A stretch of 64,000 nucleotides of DNA from Pseudobutyrivibrio xylanivorans (lineage in GTDB: Bacteria > Bacillota > Clostridia > Lachnospirales > Lachnospiraceae). The position numbers and the translations under genes were made by a program. The notes beneath the pieces were generated by a model. That model had not been told where the DNA came from and did no database searches. It was given only the letters and a program-made list of their open reading frames with translations. Shown in pieces: positions 34,703 through 43,558 of the stretch (position 1 is its first letter; each line of letters opens with the position of its first letter). The stretch spans positions 24,943 through 88,942 of the forward strand of contig NZ_CP043030.1 of the NCBI RefSeq assembly GCF_008935055.1. Direction: 5' to 3'.

Positions 34703-36463
34703 ATGTATGAAATATTAAAAAATATAGATTCACCCGCTGATGTAAAGAAACTGTCAGCTGATGACTTAGAGAATCTAGCAGGAGAAATGCGTGAGGCACT
34801 TTTTAATAGGCTCACAAAGATTGGAGGTCACTTTGGACCAAACTTTGGAATGGTTGAGGCCACAATCGCTCTTCATTACGTATTCGATTCACCAAAGGAC
34901 AAATTTGTATTTGATGTATCTCATCAAAGCTATCCGCATAAGCTTTTGACTGGAAGAAGAAATGGATATATTGATGATGCACGATTTACAGAGGATTCTG
35001 GCTACACTAATCCGGAGGAAAGTGAGCATGATTTCTTTAACATTGGACATACATCCACATCAATTGCACTTGCAGCAGGTCTTGCAAAGGCTAGAGACCT
35101 TAAGAAAGATAAGGAAAACATTATCGCTATTATAGGTGATGGTTCACTTTCAGGCGGTGAGGCAATGGAAGCATTGAATGTTGCCGGTGAGATGAACACA
35201 AACTTCATAATTATCGTTAATGATAATGAGATGGCTATTGCTGAAACTCACGGTGGAATGTATAAAAATCTTGCAGAATTACGTGAATCAAATGGCATGG
35301 CTGAAAACAATATTTTCAAGGCATATGGTTTAGATTACATTTATGAAGAAAATGGAAATGATATCCAGTCTATGATTGCTTTATTTGAAAAGGTAAAGGA
35401 TATCAATCATCCAATCGTACTTCATATTCATACAAAGAAGGGCTTGGGCTATGCACTTGCGGAAGAAAATAAAGAAGCATGGCATTGGACTCTCCCATTT
35501 GATAGAGAAACAGGCAAGCCTACCATTAGCTTTGGAGATGGTGAAAGCTACACAGATATCACCATTAAATACATTATTGATAAGGCCAAAGCTGATAAGG
35601 ACTTTTTAGTTATTACTCCATCTATGCCAGGAGCCATCGGTCTTACACCGGAAGTAAGAGCTGAGCTTGGAGAACAGTATTTAGATGTAGGAATTGCCGA
35701 GGAAGCAGCAGTTGCTATTGCATCTGGAGTTGCAAAGAACGGAGCAAAGCCACTTGTTGTCACAAACATGACATTTATGCAAAGAGCTTATGATCAAATC
35801 TCCCAGGATGTATGTATCAACAACAATCCTGTAACTATGCTCTTAAACTATTCATCATTTGATGGGCTTACAGATGTAACTCACCTAGGAATCTTTGGCT
35901 TGGCAGCATTTACAAATATTCCAAACCTTGTAGTGCTTGCTCCTTCATCTGCAGAAGAATATAGCAATATGCTAGCTTGGTCTGTAGATCAAAATGAGCA
36001 TCCAGTAATGATTCTAGTTCCAGGAAATCAGGTTACACATAGAGCAGCAGACGCAAGCTATTCTACAATTGATAAATATAAAGTAGAGCTTAGCGGAGAG
36101 AAAGTTGCCATTCTTGCCTTAGGAGATTTCTATCAGCGCGGAGAAGCACTTGCTGATACAATCAAATCTGAAATGGGATTCACTCCAACATTAATCAATC
36201 CTAGATTTGCATCTGGCGTTGATAAGGAATTGCTTGAAAAACTCAAATCAAACCATCAGGTTATTGTCACACTTGAAGATGGCATAGTAGAAGGTGGCTT
36301 TGGTCAAAAAATTGCTTCATTCTATGGTTCTTCAGATACGAAGGTTTTAAACTATGGACTCGATAAGGAATTCTACGATAGATATAATCCAGAAGATTTG
36401 ATTAAGAGTGTAGGAATGTCTACAGAACAGATAGTAGAGGATATAAAGAATATAATAAAGTAG
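34703..36463 (+). CDS. 1-deoxy-D-xylulose-5-phosphate synthase-like enzyme
   Basis: A 586-residue thiamine-diphosphate enzyme. Transketolase-like N-terminal part with GGHFGPNFGMVEATIALHY, FDVSHQSYPHKLLTGR (His ligands) and the TPP/Mg motif GDGSLSGGEAMEAL ending in NDNEMAI. The pyrimidine-binding domain carries the catalytic Glu in GIAEEAAVAIASG. The C-terminal domain ends in VEGGFGQKI. The ATG at 34703 is preceded by AAAGGAAG; the frame opens further upstream but runs through the promoter. It is shorter than house-keeping DXS (about 620), and as a MerR target it may be a stress-linked paralogue rather than the main isoprenoid enzyme. Confidence 0.85.
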   Translation: MYEILKNIDSPADVKKLSADDLENLAGEMREALFNRLTKIGGHFGPNFGMVEATIALHYVFDSPKDKFVFDVSHQSYPHKLLTGRRNGYIDDARFTEDSGYTNPEESEHDFFNIGHTSTSIALAAGLAKARDLKKDKENIIAIIGDGSLSGGEAMEALNVAGEMNTNFIIIVNDNEMAIAETHGGMYKNLAELRESNGMAENNIFKAYGLDYIYEENGNDIQSMIALFEKVKDINHPIVLHIHTKKGLGYALAEENKEAWHWTLPFDRETGKPTISFGDGESYTDITIKYIIDKAKADKDFLVITPSMPGAIGLTPEVRAELGEQYLDVGIAEEAAVAIASGVAKNGAKPLVVTNMTFMQRAYDQISQDVCINNNPVTMLLNYSSFDGLTDVTHLGIFGLAAFTNIPNLVVLAPSSAEEYSNMLAWSVDQNEHPVMILVPGNQVTHRAADASYSTIDKYKVELSGEKVAILALGDFYQRGEALADTIKSEMGFTPTLINPRFASGVDKELLEKLKSNHQVIVTLEDGIVEGGFGQKIASFYGSSDTKVLNYGLDKEFYDRYNPEDLIKSVGMSTEQIVEDIKNIIK

Positions 36464-36475
36464 GTTCCGTCATTG

Positions 36476-36503
36476 GCCAGCTATAATCAAGCTTATAGCT
36501 GGC
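36476..36503 (+). terminator. rho-independent terminator of the DXS-like gene
   Basis: GCCAGCTATAA (36476-36486, approximately) pairs with TTATAGCTGGC (36493-36503) and is followed by TTTTAGTTT. Confidence 0.85.
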
Positions 36504-36941
36504 TTTTAGTTTATTTACAGGCGCCACAGCAAAGTTGTTAAATCATTGTATTGTTTATAATAATATGGTTCTTTAATGGGAAAGGACTTCTAGTTTGGGG
36601 TTGGGTTATTGCCGCTACCTTGGAGTTGATTACAGGAGAGACTTTGAAATTTTTTCTGTAAATATGGAACTTCTATGATAATTTAGATTTATGATGGATG
36701 TGGTCAGATTGGTCACATCCTTTTTTAGACTATACAGTTCTGTGTACCGTAAGTCAATAAAAATTTGGATTTTGAATGTGTGATGAAGTATTATCATTAG
36801 CATAAGCAATTGATAACATGGGATTTATGAAGTAAATTTTATTGAAAGATAACGTTCCATCTAAGCTAAATTTTTTCGTCTTTTATGACGATATAACAGA
36901 TAAGAAGAAGTGTGTTATGAATTTGTCAAGGAGGATGGCTT
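36504..36941. other. intergenic region with a second terminator
   Basis: About 440 bp without an intact gene. A short hydrophobic frame near 36565-36660 (WFFNGKGLLVWGWVIAATLE) looks like a fragment of a membrane protein. GGATGTG/CACATCC (36696-36720) followed by TTTTTT is a further terminator. The 36.9 kb side carries AAGGAGGATG for the next frame. Confidence 0.4.
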
Positions 36942-37390
36942 ATGCGTATTCTGACAAATATATCAAAAGCTGAATTGGATCAGCTAGCTAATCAACCTAC
37001 AGCCAAGGCTATGATTGAAAAGGTGAAAACAGAAGGTATATATATTCCAGAAGGAGATTCTCAGGGCGCTGCTGAGTTTATTGCGATGCGTAATCAGCAA
37101 AAACAAGATGCTTCGCTACAGATTTCCGACGAAGGAATGGAAGCTTTAAAGAAGATGAGCGAAGAAAACGAAAAGAAAGTCAAAGAGGGAAATTCTCAAG
37201 AAGAACAGATTAAAGAACAAATTGAAAAATTGAGAAAAGAATTGGCAGAAATAAAAGCTAAACAGGCTGGCTCTGAAAGGCAAAGAAAGCATTAGCGAGT
37301 AAGGCGAATGCTATATCTCAGCAGATTTCTACGTTGAGTATGCAACTGATTCAAGTACAGAAAGCCTCTGGCGATTCAAATACCCTATAA
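36942..37390 (+). pseudogene. coiled-coil protein broken by a one-base frameshift
   Basis: The frame from ATG 36942 (good AAGGAGG) encodes 117 residues: MRILTNISKAELDQLANQPT, then a long charged coiled coil (EEQIKEQIEKLRKELAEIKA). It stops at 37295. The coiled coil clearly continues in the -1 frame from 37277 as KAKKALASKANAISQQISTL up to a TAA at 37388-37390. A GAAAAGG read as GAAAGG (one lost A at 37276-37278) would explain it. The intact protein would be about 149 residues. Function unknown; the next gene belongs to an IS256 element. Confidence 0.6.
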
Positions 37391-37439
37391 GAAAAGGGAA
37401 AGAAACCTATGAGGTGACTTTCTTCTTGTGAGTTATATT

Positions 37440-38830
37440 ATAAGTTAATTGAACAAATTCCAGTTTACACAAATAACCTCTATCCCGTGTGAGATAGAGG
37501 TTTTATTTTTAGTCTGAAAGTCTGCCAGGATACATGATAGAAAGCTCGCCTCGAACCTTACCCCAGTTTCTGATTGGCATTGTCCATTTTTTGGTGGCTT
37601 CGAAAGTCGCCAGATATAAAGCTTTTATCAGAGCTTGCGAGCTTGGGAAAACGCTCCTCTGCTTGTTCAATCTTCGGTAGCATGAATTTAGACTTTCTAT
37701 GGCATTTGTTGTGTAGAATGCAGTTCTAACATCCATAGAGAATTTGAAAATTGGAGTAATGACATCCCAGTTATCATGCCAGCGATTCATAGCATGTGGA
37801 TACAGCGACTCCCATTTCTTGGTCACTTCATCTAAACGCTTGAGAGCTGTCTTTTCATCAGGTGCTGTGTAGATTGTCTTAAGGTCTTTAGCAAAAGCCT
37901 TCATGTCCTTGTTAGCGACATACTTAAGGGTATTTCTGACCATGTGAACAATACAACGCTGATGCTCTGTGTTAGGGAAAGCAGCTTGGATAGCTTCTTT
38001 TAAACCAGCAAGACCATCAGAGCAAAGAATTAGGATATCCTGAACTCCACGGTTCTTAAGGCTGTTCAAAACACCAAGCCAATATTTACTACTTTCATTT
38101 TCGCCAACCTCGATGGAAAGAACTTCCTTCATCCCATCTTCATTGATTCCAAGAACAACATAAGCTGCAAGCTTGCTTACAATTCCATCATTGCGTACTG
38201 AAAAATGGATAGCATCAATGAAAATGATTGGATAAACAGCTGATAAAGGACGATTCTGCCAATCCTCAATCTGTGGCATTAGTTTGTCCGTGATATCAGA
38301 AACTAAGCCTTCGCTGATTTCAAATCCATAGATTGATTCAATCATTTCAGAAATCTGAGTAGTAGTCATTCCCTTGGCATACATAGCAATGACCTGTTCT
38401 TCGATGCCAGAGATGTCTTTCTGTCTTTTCTTCACGATAGCAGGTTCAAATGTGCTGTTTCTATCCTGTGGTACATCTACCTCAAACTCACCATATTTAC
38501 TTCTTACAGTCTTAGACTTTGTACCATTGCGGTAATTAGGTTCTTCATCACGAGCATACTTCTCATAGCCTAGATGCTCATTCATCTCAGATTCGAGCAT
38601 AGATTGAATTGTTCCTGAAAGAAGATCCTTGAGGGCATCCTGAATGTCCTCTGCTGTATGGATATCATACTCGTTAAGTAGTCCTTGGATTACAGCCTTC
38701 TTTCCTTCGGTCATTGGTTTTGCCTTATAAACGTCGCGTCTCTTGTTTGCCATAAAAAATGGGCCTCCTTGATATTTAAAAATTTTATCATAGAAGACCC
38801 ATGTCTTATATTAAATTTACAGAGATTTTT
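37440..38830 (-). mobile_element. IS256-family insertion sequence, approximate ends
   Basis: Defined by a full-length Mutator-type transposase gene. The terminal repeats could not be fixed by eye: GTTTACACAAATAACC (about 37463) and, on the other side, AAATTTACAGAGATT (about 38813) are candidates. A CCTCTATC/GATAGAGG terminator hairpin with a T-rich tail (37477-37509) abuts the 3' end of the transposase gene. Confidence 0.7.
37509..38753 (-). CDS. IS256-family (Mutator-type) transposase
   Basis: A 414-residue transposase of typical length. N-terminal ESEMNEHLGYEKYARDEEPNYRNG, then VPQDRNSTFEPAIVKKRQKD and ISGIEEQVIAMYAKGMTTTQI are family signatures. The first catalytic Asp is in PIIFIDAIHFSVRNDG, the second in LILCSDGLAGLKEAIQAAFP, with C-x2-H as CIVHMVRN. 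The Glu is in TNAIESLNSCYRRL. Intact, so the element may be active. GGAGGCCCATTTT lies before the ATG. Confidence 0.93.
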   Translation of the reverse strand: MANKRRDVYKAKPMTEGKKAVIQGLLNEYDIHTAEDIQDALKDLLSGTIQSMLESEMNEHLGYEKYARDEEPNYRNGTKSKTVRSKYGEFEVDVPQDRNSTFEPAIVKKRQKDISGIEEQVIAMYAKGMTTTQISEMIESIYGFEISEGLVSDITDKLMPQIEDWQNRPLSAVYPIIFIDAIHFSVRNDGIVSKLAAYVVLGINEDGMKEVLSIEVGENESSKYWLGVLNSLKNRGVQDILILCSDGLAGLKEAIQAAFPNTEHQRCIVHMVRNTLKYVANKDMKAFAKDLKTIYTAPDEKTALKRLDEVTKKWESLYPHAMNRWHDNWDVITPIFKFSMDVRTAFYTTNAIESLNSCYRRLNKQRSVFPSSQALIKALYLATFEATKKWTMPIRNWGKVRGELSIMYPGRLSD

Positions 38831-38858
38831 TCAAAGCCTCTTACAGGAATCTATCAAT

Positions 38859-40166
38859 TTATACAAATGCTGCCATGTATAATGGTAGAGTCACTAGTCC
38901 GTTGTCACTCACCCCTACGTTGCCATCAATAAATTTATACGCAAAATTAATATCATCATATTTTTTTAATACTGATTTAATTGAATTTGCGTTTGCTTTT
39001 CCGCCCTTAACTTCTATAGGAATAACCTGACCATCTTTTTGAATAATCACATCCAGTTCCTTTTTTGTGGTTTCATTTTTGTAAAAGTACAGTGTATATC
39101 CTTTTTTATGCAATGCATCTGCTACAGCACATTCATATATTCCACCTTTGGTATTACCTTCAAGTGTATTTTCTACTATGTGTTGCTTAAGCGAAAAATC
39201 CTTCATTGCAACCAGTAACGATAAATCAGTTGTGTAAGCTCTAAAGAAATCATTTCGGGCATAGTCATCCAGATCATATCTTATATCTGTTACAATCCTG
39301 CTTAAATGTACCATATCTGCTCTAAGCAACCAATCGATACTATTATAGTATTTCTGCGCCCTAGCGCCCTTTTCAATCTCTTTATATTGAAACTTATGAT
39401 TTTCTTTATCAAGCAGCTGCTTACCTAACGTGAGATAACACTTTTCTGCTTTTACTTTTTCTTCAGCAGTTGCGTAATGAGCAATATCATATAAATAGCC
39501 TTGAAGAAGACTTCTTTGGATAGTGTCAACTTCTCTATAATCCTTTGTATCCAAATACTTTTGAACTGCTTCAGGCATTCCTCCAGTAGCAATATATTGC
39601 CTATAATAGCTAAACATCTGATCATTAATTGCTTTAGGAACAGGCTGCTTCTTATCAAGGCATGCCTTTAGAGAATCAATCATCTCCTCAGTAATCCCTA
39701 TTCCCCAGAGGAATTCTTCGAAATCCAAACCATACATTCTCTGATAATCAACATAGCCTACTGGATATGATGATGCACGTTTATAATCAATTCCGAGAAG
39801 CGAACCTGATACTATAACATCGTATCTATTATCAACTGCCCAAAACTTTAATGCAGTAATGGCTTCTTCGCATTCCTGAATCTCATCAAGAAATATTAGT
39901 GTTTTACCAGGAATAATCTTTTTTTCTGGGAAACGAAAGCGAAGTGCCATAACCATATTATCAACGGTTAAATCTCCCTCAAATATTGTCTTTGCGGAAG
40001 GCATTTCCTTAAAATTTATTTCAACTACTTCCTCATAATTATCTTCTGCAAATCTCTCAATAATATATGTTTTTCCAGTCTGGCGGGCACCTTGAACAAC
40101 CAGACATTTTTTATCCTTGTGTTCCACCCAATATTTTAGTTGGCCTGTTGCTTTTCTTCTTAGCAT
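38859..40166 (-). CDS. AAA ATPase with DUF4143 (AAA_14 family)
   Basis: A 435-residue protein. Walker A is GARQTGKTYIIERF (about residue 27), Walker B is LIFLDEIQECEEAITALKFW, then sensor VSGSLLGIDY and the DUF4143 region (MYGLDFEEFLWGIG onward). It ends in a nuclease-like fold with DVIIQKDGQVIPIEVKGGK, the D-x(n)-E-V-K pattern of PD-(D/E)XK domains. Start chosen at ATG 40166 because AGGGGTG is seven bases upstream; the ATG at 40175 overlaps it. This family is abundant in anaerobes, and its role is unknown. Phased repeats lie directly upstream. Confidence 0.88.
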   Translation of the reverse strand: MLRRKATGQLKYWVEHKDKKCLVVQGARQTGKTYIIERFAEDNYEEVVEINFKEMPSAKTIFEGDLTVDNMVMALRFRFPEKKIIPGKTLIFLDEIQECEEAITALKFWAVDNRYDVIVSGSLLGIDYKRASSYPVGYVDYQRMYGLDFEEFLWGIGITEEMIDSLKACLDKKQPVPKAINDQMFSYYRQYIATGGMPEAVQKYLDTKDYREVDTIQRSLLQGYLYDIAHYATAEEKVKAEKCYLTLGKQLLDKENHKFQYKEIEKGARAQKYYNSIDWLLRADMVHLSRIVTDIRYDLDDYARNDFFRAYTTDLSLLVAMKDFSLKQHIVENTLEGNTKGGIYECAVADALHKKGYTLYFYKNETTKKELDVIIQKDGQVIPIEVKGGKANANSIKSVLKKYDDINFAYKFIDGNVGVSDNGLVTLPLYMAAFV

Positions 40167-40180
40167 AAAATGCACCCCTT

Positions 40181-40260
40181 ATCAACATTTTAGAACAATA
40201 TAATTGTGCTTAAATCAACATTTTAGAAAGTTAAAATGTATATTTCATCAACATTTTGGT
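40181..40260. promoter_or_regulatory. three direct repeats at exact 33-bp pitch upstream of the ATPase gene
   Basis: ATCAACATTTTAGAA starts at 40181 and 40214, and ATCAACATTTTGGTA at 40247: 33 bp (three helical turns) apart. They begin about 15 bp before the ATPase start codon, so a bound protein would block its promoter or leader. The spacers between copies differ. Confidence 0.65.
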
Positions 40261-40454
40261 ATATTATATCATTTGTTACGCTAAAAATCCACCAGCCTCA
40301 CATAAAATTGAATTCTTTAAAAAATAACATTTATCGTGTTGATTTAACCCAATTGATGGCTAGATTTTGGTCGGATCTTAATGACCTTACTGACAATCCA
40401 TTATCATATGATGATGTTATTACTACTATGACTACTCAAAAGGAAACAATTACA

Positions 40455-40730
40455 CTAATCCATACCTATGGTGAAAAAATAGAATAACAGAAAAGAAGCT
40501 GGAACATGATTTATGTAGCCAGCTTCCTTTAGCCATGTTTTTGTCATCATTCTGGCTCCACGCTGATTGCAGAAATCAAATGCTATTACACCACCTGAAA
40601 ATTGTTTTGCCATCTTTTGTAATATAGCTTTCACATTCTCAGTCTTGAAATAATAGAAAACCCCTGACGCAAAAAATACTGCGCCTTCGGAACCATCTAT
40701 TAGATTCATCCACGAATCATCATTTCCCAT
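40455..40730 (-). pseudogene. internal fragment of a SAM-dependent methyltransferase (LCM family)
   Basis: The frame reads NLIDGSEGAVFFASGVFYYF, then VKAILQKMAKQFSGGVIAFD and CNQRGARMMTKTWLKEAGY. This is the middle of class I methyltransferases of the leucine carboxyl methyltransferase/polyketide O-methyltransferase group. The SAM-binding N-terminus and the C-terminus are missing, and the last residues are random. A relic. Confidence 0.65.
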
Positions 40731-40819
40731 GCAAGATTATATTGTCTTTGCGCTACTTCTAGCGCTCCAAAGATACCTACTGTACTCTCCATAGAAGCCC
40801 TAATATTTCTTACTGTTAT

Positions 40820-41299
40820 CTAGCCAAACAAAAGCCATGATAATAAAGCTGCTAACGCTGGATATAATATGACAGTAAGTACAATCTTCTTAATCCAAGT
40901 TTCTTTATGAATGTACGGCATTAGATCTTCTGTACCTGGGATGAGCCATGCTTTTGTGTGACCAACCCAGTACCAGTCAATAAAACATCTATCGAAGATG
41001 CCACAAACCATATACATGATTAATAGTTGAATGAAACCGTCTGCAAAGGCATTAGTATGGTTAATATAAATCATCATCAATGGAGCTACTATCACCAATG
41101 CTGCCATTAATACAATTGCTGACCATAGCAGATTCCTTTTTATTTGTTTTTCAGTGATTAGCCCCATTTCTGTCACGCGTTCTTGAACCGGTTTTTCATA
41201 GTAATGAACACCGCCAACCGGACCATTTTGAATGTTAATAACGCAGACCATTAGCAATGCAAAACAAAGTACAATACCTTCAATAATTGATAGAAACAT
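40820..41299 (-). CDS. hypothetical membrane protein with four helices
   Basis: A 159-residue protein with hydrophobic segments at about residues 5-22, 55-78, 88-105 and 137-157. The soluble loop carries VHYYEKPVQERVTEMGLITE and a conserved-looking stretch CFIDWYWVGHTKAWLIPGTE. GGAGAGGAGAT precedes the ATG. It is similar to uncharacterised Lachnospiraceae membrane proteins I remember, without a known role. Confidence 0.65.
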   Translation of the reverse strand: MFLSIIEGIVLCFALLMVCVINIQNGPVGGVHYYEKPVQERVTEMGLITEKQIKRNLLWSAIVLMAALVIVAPLMMIYINHTNAFADGFIQLLIMYMVCGIFDRCFIDWYWVGHTKAWLIPGTEDLMPYIHKETWIKKIVLTVILYPALAALLSWLLFG

Positions 41300-41362
41300 A
41301 ATCTCCTCTCCTAGAAAAAAAATGAAATTATTGATTTCTTATTGTTCTTACATTATGATTCA

Positions 41363-41530
41363 TTAAGTGCCTTCCAAGTAGACCTCAACCCAACTATGAA
41401 AAACATTCTTTGGAGCTCTTTTATAGACAAAACCAGTCATAGCACCTTTTGTAACTTTTTGTCTATGGTAAATCCATGAACTCGACAAGGAATCGTGTTT
41501 CTCTCAAGTACTGTTCCATTATGTCCTCCA
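41363..41530 (-). pseudogene. remnant of a transglutaminase-like protein
   Basis: In one frame the minus strand reads GTVLERNTIPCRVHGFTIDK. After a one-base shift it continues KGAMTGFVYKRAPKNVFHSW and VEVYLEGT, then TAA at 41363. This matches the His-containing core (HSWVEVYLEG) of transglutaminase-like proteins. Both ends are missing. No start codon or ribosome binding site. Confidence 0.6.
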
Positions 41531-41548
41531 CAGATTGATAATCATGAT

Positions 41549-42052
41549 TTATCTAGTTAGTTTCTTTTCAAATCGAAAGAACAAATCTTTACCATCATCT
41601 CCTTCAGGAGCATTTGGATCAATGTGCTTTGGATTGTAAAACTCTACTGCTGAAAAACCGCATCTGTTGATATAAAAATGCAGATTCCTAGTATCAAAAT
41701 ATGGAGTGCAGGTTTCCCAAAGTATAACGTCTGGATGTTTTGATTCTATAGCATTCCAAATCTGCTGGCCAACTCCCTTACTTTGGATGCCGCTTTTCAC
41801 ATACAAGAAATCTAAGTGTCCATGAGTTCCATTAATAACAACAATGGCTCCACCTACAAGCTTTCCATCAACAATTGCCTTATATGCGATGGAACCCTTA
41901 GTATTCAAAGATTTATCAATATGTGACTCTGGTAGTATTTCCTCTTCCAGGTTTTCTTCCCATTCTGCAGCCCCTAGTTGAAATGCTTCCTGCATATCAT
42001 GTTTAAATACAGGAAAATCTGCCTCGTCTAATAGTAATAGTTGAAAACTCAT
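41549..42052 (-). CDS. GNAT-family N-acetyltransferase
   Basis: A 167-residue acetyltransferase with VGGAIVVINGTHGHLDFLYV and the acetyl-CoA loop KSGIQSKGVGQQIWNAIE. FYINRCGFSAVEFYNP at the end is typical of the C-terminal strand. The ATG at 42052 (AGAAGGAAA upstream) is preferred over the ATG at 42079. It starts 30 bases after the stop of the upstream membrane gene, so it may be co-transcribed with it. Confidence 0.82.
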   Translation of the reverse strand: MSFQLLLLDEADFPVFKHDMQEAFQLGAAEWEENLEEEILPESHIDKSLNTKGSIAYKAIVDGKLVGGAIVVINGTHGHLDFLYVKSGIQSKGVGQQIWNAIESKHPDVILWETCTPYFDTRNLHFYINRCGFSAVEFYNPKHIDPNAPEGDDGKDLFFRFEKKLTR

Positions 42053-42081
42053 GTGTATTTCCTTCTTCTCTAAATTCAAAT

Positions 42082-42468
42082 TTAATCAGCTCTTCGTTTT
42101 TCGATTTGATTTTTAACGAGTTTTATTAAAGACCCAAAAATCATTCCAACCAATGCCGCAACAAAAGAAAACGCACCCATTTGCCAATAATCCCAAATTT
42201 TAAAGTCTTTAGACATTATTGCCACAAGAACAATTCCAGGACAAGCACAAGCAATAACTATTAGCCATTTAAAAACAGAAGTCAGTCTATAGCCATACCA
42301 TAAGGATAAAATAAAAGAACATATTGGTAGCGCTAATACAAAACCAATATAAGCTACAACTATTCCTGCACCTGTGTCTTGGGGTGCATAAGTTAGAAAA
42401 GCAATACAAAAAAATATAACTAAAGCAAGCATTATCACTAAAGGCCAGTGATTTTTTAAAAAGTTCAT
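42082..42468 (-). CDS. small hypothetical membrane protein
   Basis: A 128-residue protein with four hydrophobic segments and a basic C-terminus (LVKNQIEKRRAD). Its ATG shares bases with the stop of the HNH gene (42468), which indicates coupled translation. No family recognised. It lies in a run of small genes (DUF4186, HNH, this, GNAT) all on the minus strand. Confidence 0.6.
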   Translation of the reverse strand: MNFLKNHWPLVIMLALVIFFCIAFLTYAPQDTGAGIVVAYIGFVLALPICSFILSLWYGYRLTSVFKWLIVIACACPGIVLVAIMSKDFKIWDYWQMGAFSFVAALVGMIFGSLIKLVKNQIEKRRAD

Positions 42469-42740
42469 TATAAAAGACTCCTTTGATATTCTTCTATTTG
42501 TTTTCTAGTTTCAGGCGTAAGATAATGCATATCAATTATCCTAGAGCCTTTTCTTTTATTACAAGTCTTACATAGTGGGACGAGATTTCTAAAATCATCG
42601 GTGCCACCGTGATATTTAGGAAGAAAGTGATCTATGGTTTGTTTGTTCTTAGGAATTTTTTTGCCACATATGGCGCAAATTCCATCGGTTTTCTTCCAAA
42701 CCTCAGTCTTTAGATTCCTCTTCTTCTCTCTTCTCCCCAT
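42468..42740 (-). CDS. HNH endonuclease domain protein
   Basis: A 90-residue HNH protein: CAICGKKIPKNKQTIDHFLP (first Cys pair and catalytic DH), GGTDDFRNLVPLCKTCNKRKG (N and the second Cys pair, shown shortened in meaning). A basic N-terminus (MGRREKKRNLK) may contact DNA. Overlaps the end of the DUF4186 gene by 38 bp. Stand-alone small HNH proteins can be nicking enzymes or domesticated nucleases. The role here is unknown. Confidence 0.82.
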   Translation of the reverse strand: MGRREKKRNLKTEVWKKTDGICAICGKKIPKNKQTIDHFLPKYHGGTDDFRNLVPLCKTCNKRKGSRIIDMHYLTPETRKQIEEYQRSLL

Positions 42741-43104
42741 TAGACTCTAATTCCTTCTCAATCCAGGTCATGATTACATCTACAAGATAATCCTGTTGAT
42801 TTTGGCTTAGTTCTCTGCCTGGCTTAATCTTATGCCATTTACGGATACATTCTCTGCAGCAAGTAGCCGTTGCATGTTGGGCTATAAATACAGGATGTCC
42901 TTTAGTTGGAGTTTGTTTTCCATCATTTGGAATTACTGCAGGAGCTTCACGCTTTGCTATGAAGTCTTTTGCATGCTCTTTGATGGTATCTAACCCTCTT
43001 TCATTTATGTAATCAATATCTTTTTGTTTTAGTTTGAAGCTAGTCCTAAATTTAGAATGACCCAGCCGTTCAAACAGCTGGGCGTACCACTCTTCTTTAT
43101 TCAT
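42703..43104 (-). CDS. DUF4186 domain protein
   Basis: A 133-residue protein. Central features are FERLGHSKFRTSFKLKQKDI, then HPVFIAQHATATCCRECIRK with W-H-K-I after it. These are the marks of DUF4186, a family with a conserved His/Cys-Cys site that probably binds metal. The acidic tail (GEKREEEESKD) overlaps the HNH gene. The linkage suggests the two work together, possibly on nucleic acid; this is inference. Confidence 0.8.
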   Translation of the reverse strand: MNKEEWYAQLFERLGHSKFRTSFKLKQKDIDYINERGLDTIKEHAKDFIAKREAPAVIPNDGKQTPTKGHPVFIAQHATATCCRECIRKWHKIKPGRELSQNQQDYLVDVIMTWIEKELESNGEKREEEESKD

Positions 43105-43106
43105 AA

Positions 43107-43283
43107 TTATAGTTCAAATTCTACGTGAGTTGTATTATCTACAAATGGTATGACTACACTTTGAACCCCAGGGATTTGACCGTTAAGCTCCTCAAGTCTG
43201 GTCTTCATGTTCTCCTTAATAGTGCCAAGATTTGGGCCAAAACACTTATCTTGTAAGGTCCAAATAATGATGTGTTTTACCAT
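43107..43283 (-). CDS. short Dabb-like (stress-responsive alpha/beta barrel) protein, truncated
   Basis: A 58-residue frame: MVKHIIIWTLQDKCFGPNLG, KENMKTRLEELNGQIPGVQS, then VVIPFVDNTTHVEFEL and stop. The start and the IPG turn match the Dabb domain, which is usually about 97 residues. The second half is missing or replaced. AAAGGAAGAG lies 13 bases before the ATG. It ends two bases before the DUF4186 start. Possibly still translated. Confidence 0.6.
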   Translation of the reverse strand: MVKHIIIWTLQDKCFGPNLGTIKENMKTRLEELNGQIPGVQSVVIPFVDNTTHVEFEL

Positions 43284-43405
43284 TTTGATATTACTCTCTT
43301 CCTTTAATTCTCTAATGGATTTAGTTTAGCACTTCTTAACAATACTTGGAAGCTTGCTGTATAATGTCACTATATAATTGTTGACGTAAATGGGAGGAGT
43401 TAGGA

Positions 43406-43492
43406 ATGGCTAGATATGTGGTATTCGATGTCGAAACACCAAATAGATACAACAATCGGATGAGTCCTTGCGACCATCAGTTATTCCCATGA
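43406..43492 (+). pseudogene. N-terminal stub of a DnaQ-like 3'-5' exonuclease
   Basis: ATG with TGGGAGGAGTTAGGA upstream begins MARYVVFDVETPNRYNNRMS and stops eight codons later. VFDVETP is the ExoI motif (D-x-E) of DEDD exonucleases. The rest of the gene is gone. The intact promoter and ribosome binding site suggest a recent deletion. Confidence 0.65.
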
Positions 43493-43558
43493 TAAAAAAC
43501 ATAACTTATTCTTCCTTTAATAAATCTTTTCTATTTTTTTCTTGAAGAACATATAAGA

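Noticed and set aside
36942..37390. Programmed -1 frameshift
   Set aside because: The shift point (TCT GAA AGG) lacks a slippery heptamer; a simple lost A explains the break better.
40236..40487. 83-codon frame on the plus strand before the methyltransferase fragment
   Set aside because: It starts inside the phased repeats of the ATPase promoter, lacks a ribosome binding site and matches nothing I know. Possibly a scrap of an older gene (LNSLKNNIYRVDLTQ...).
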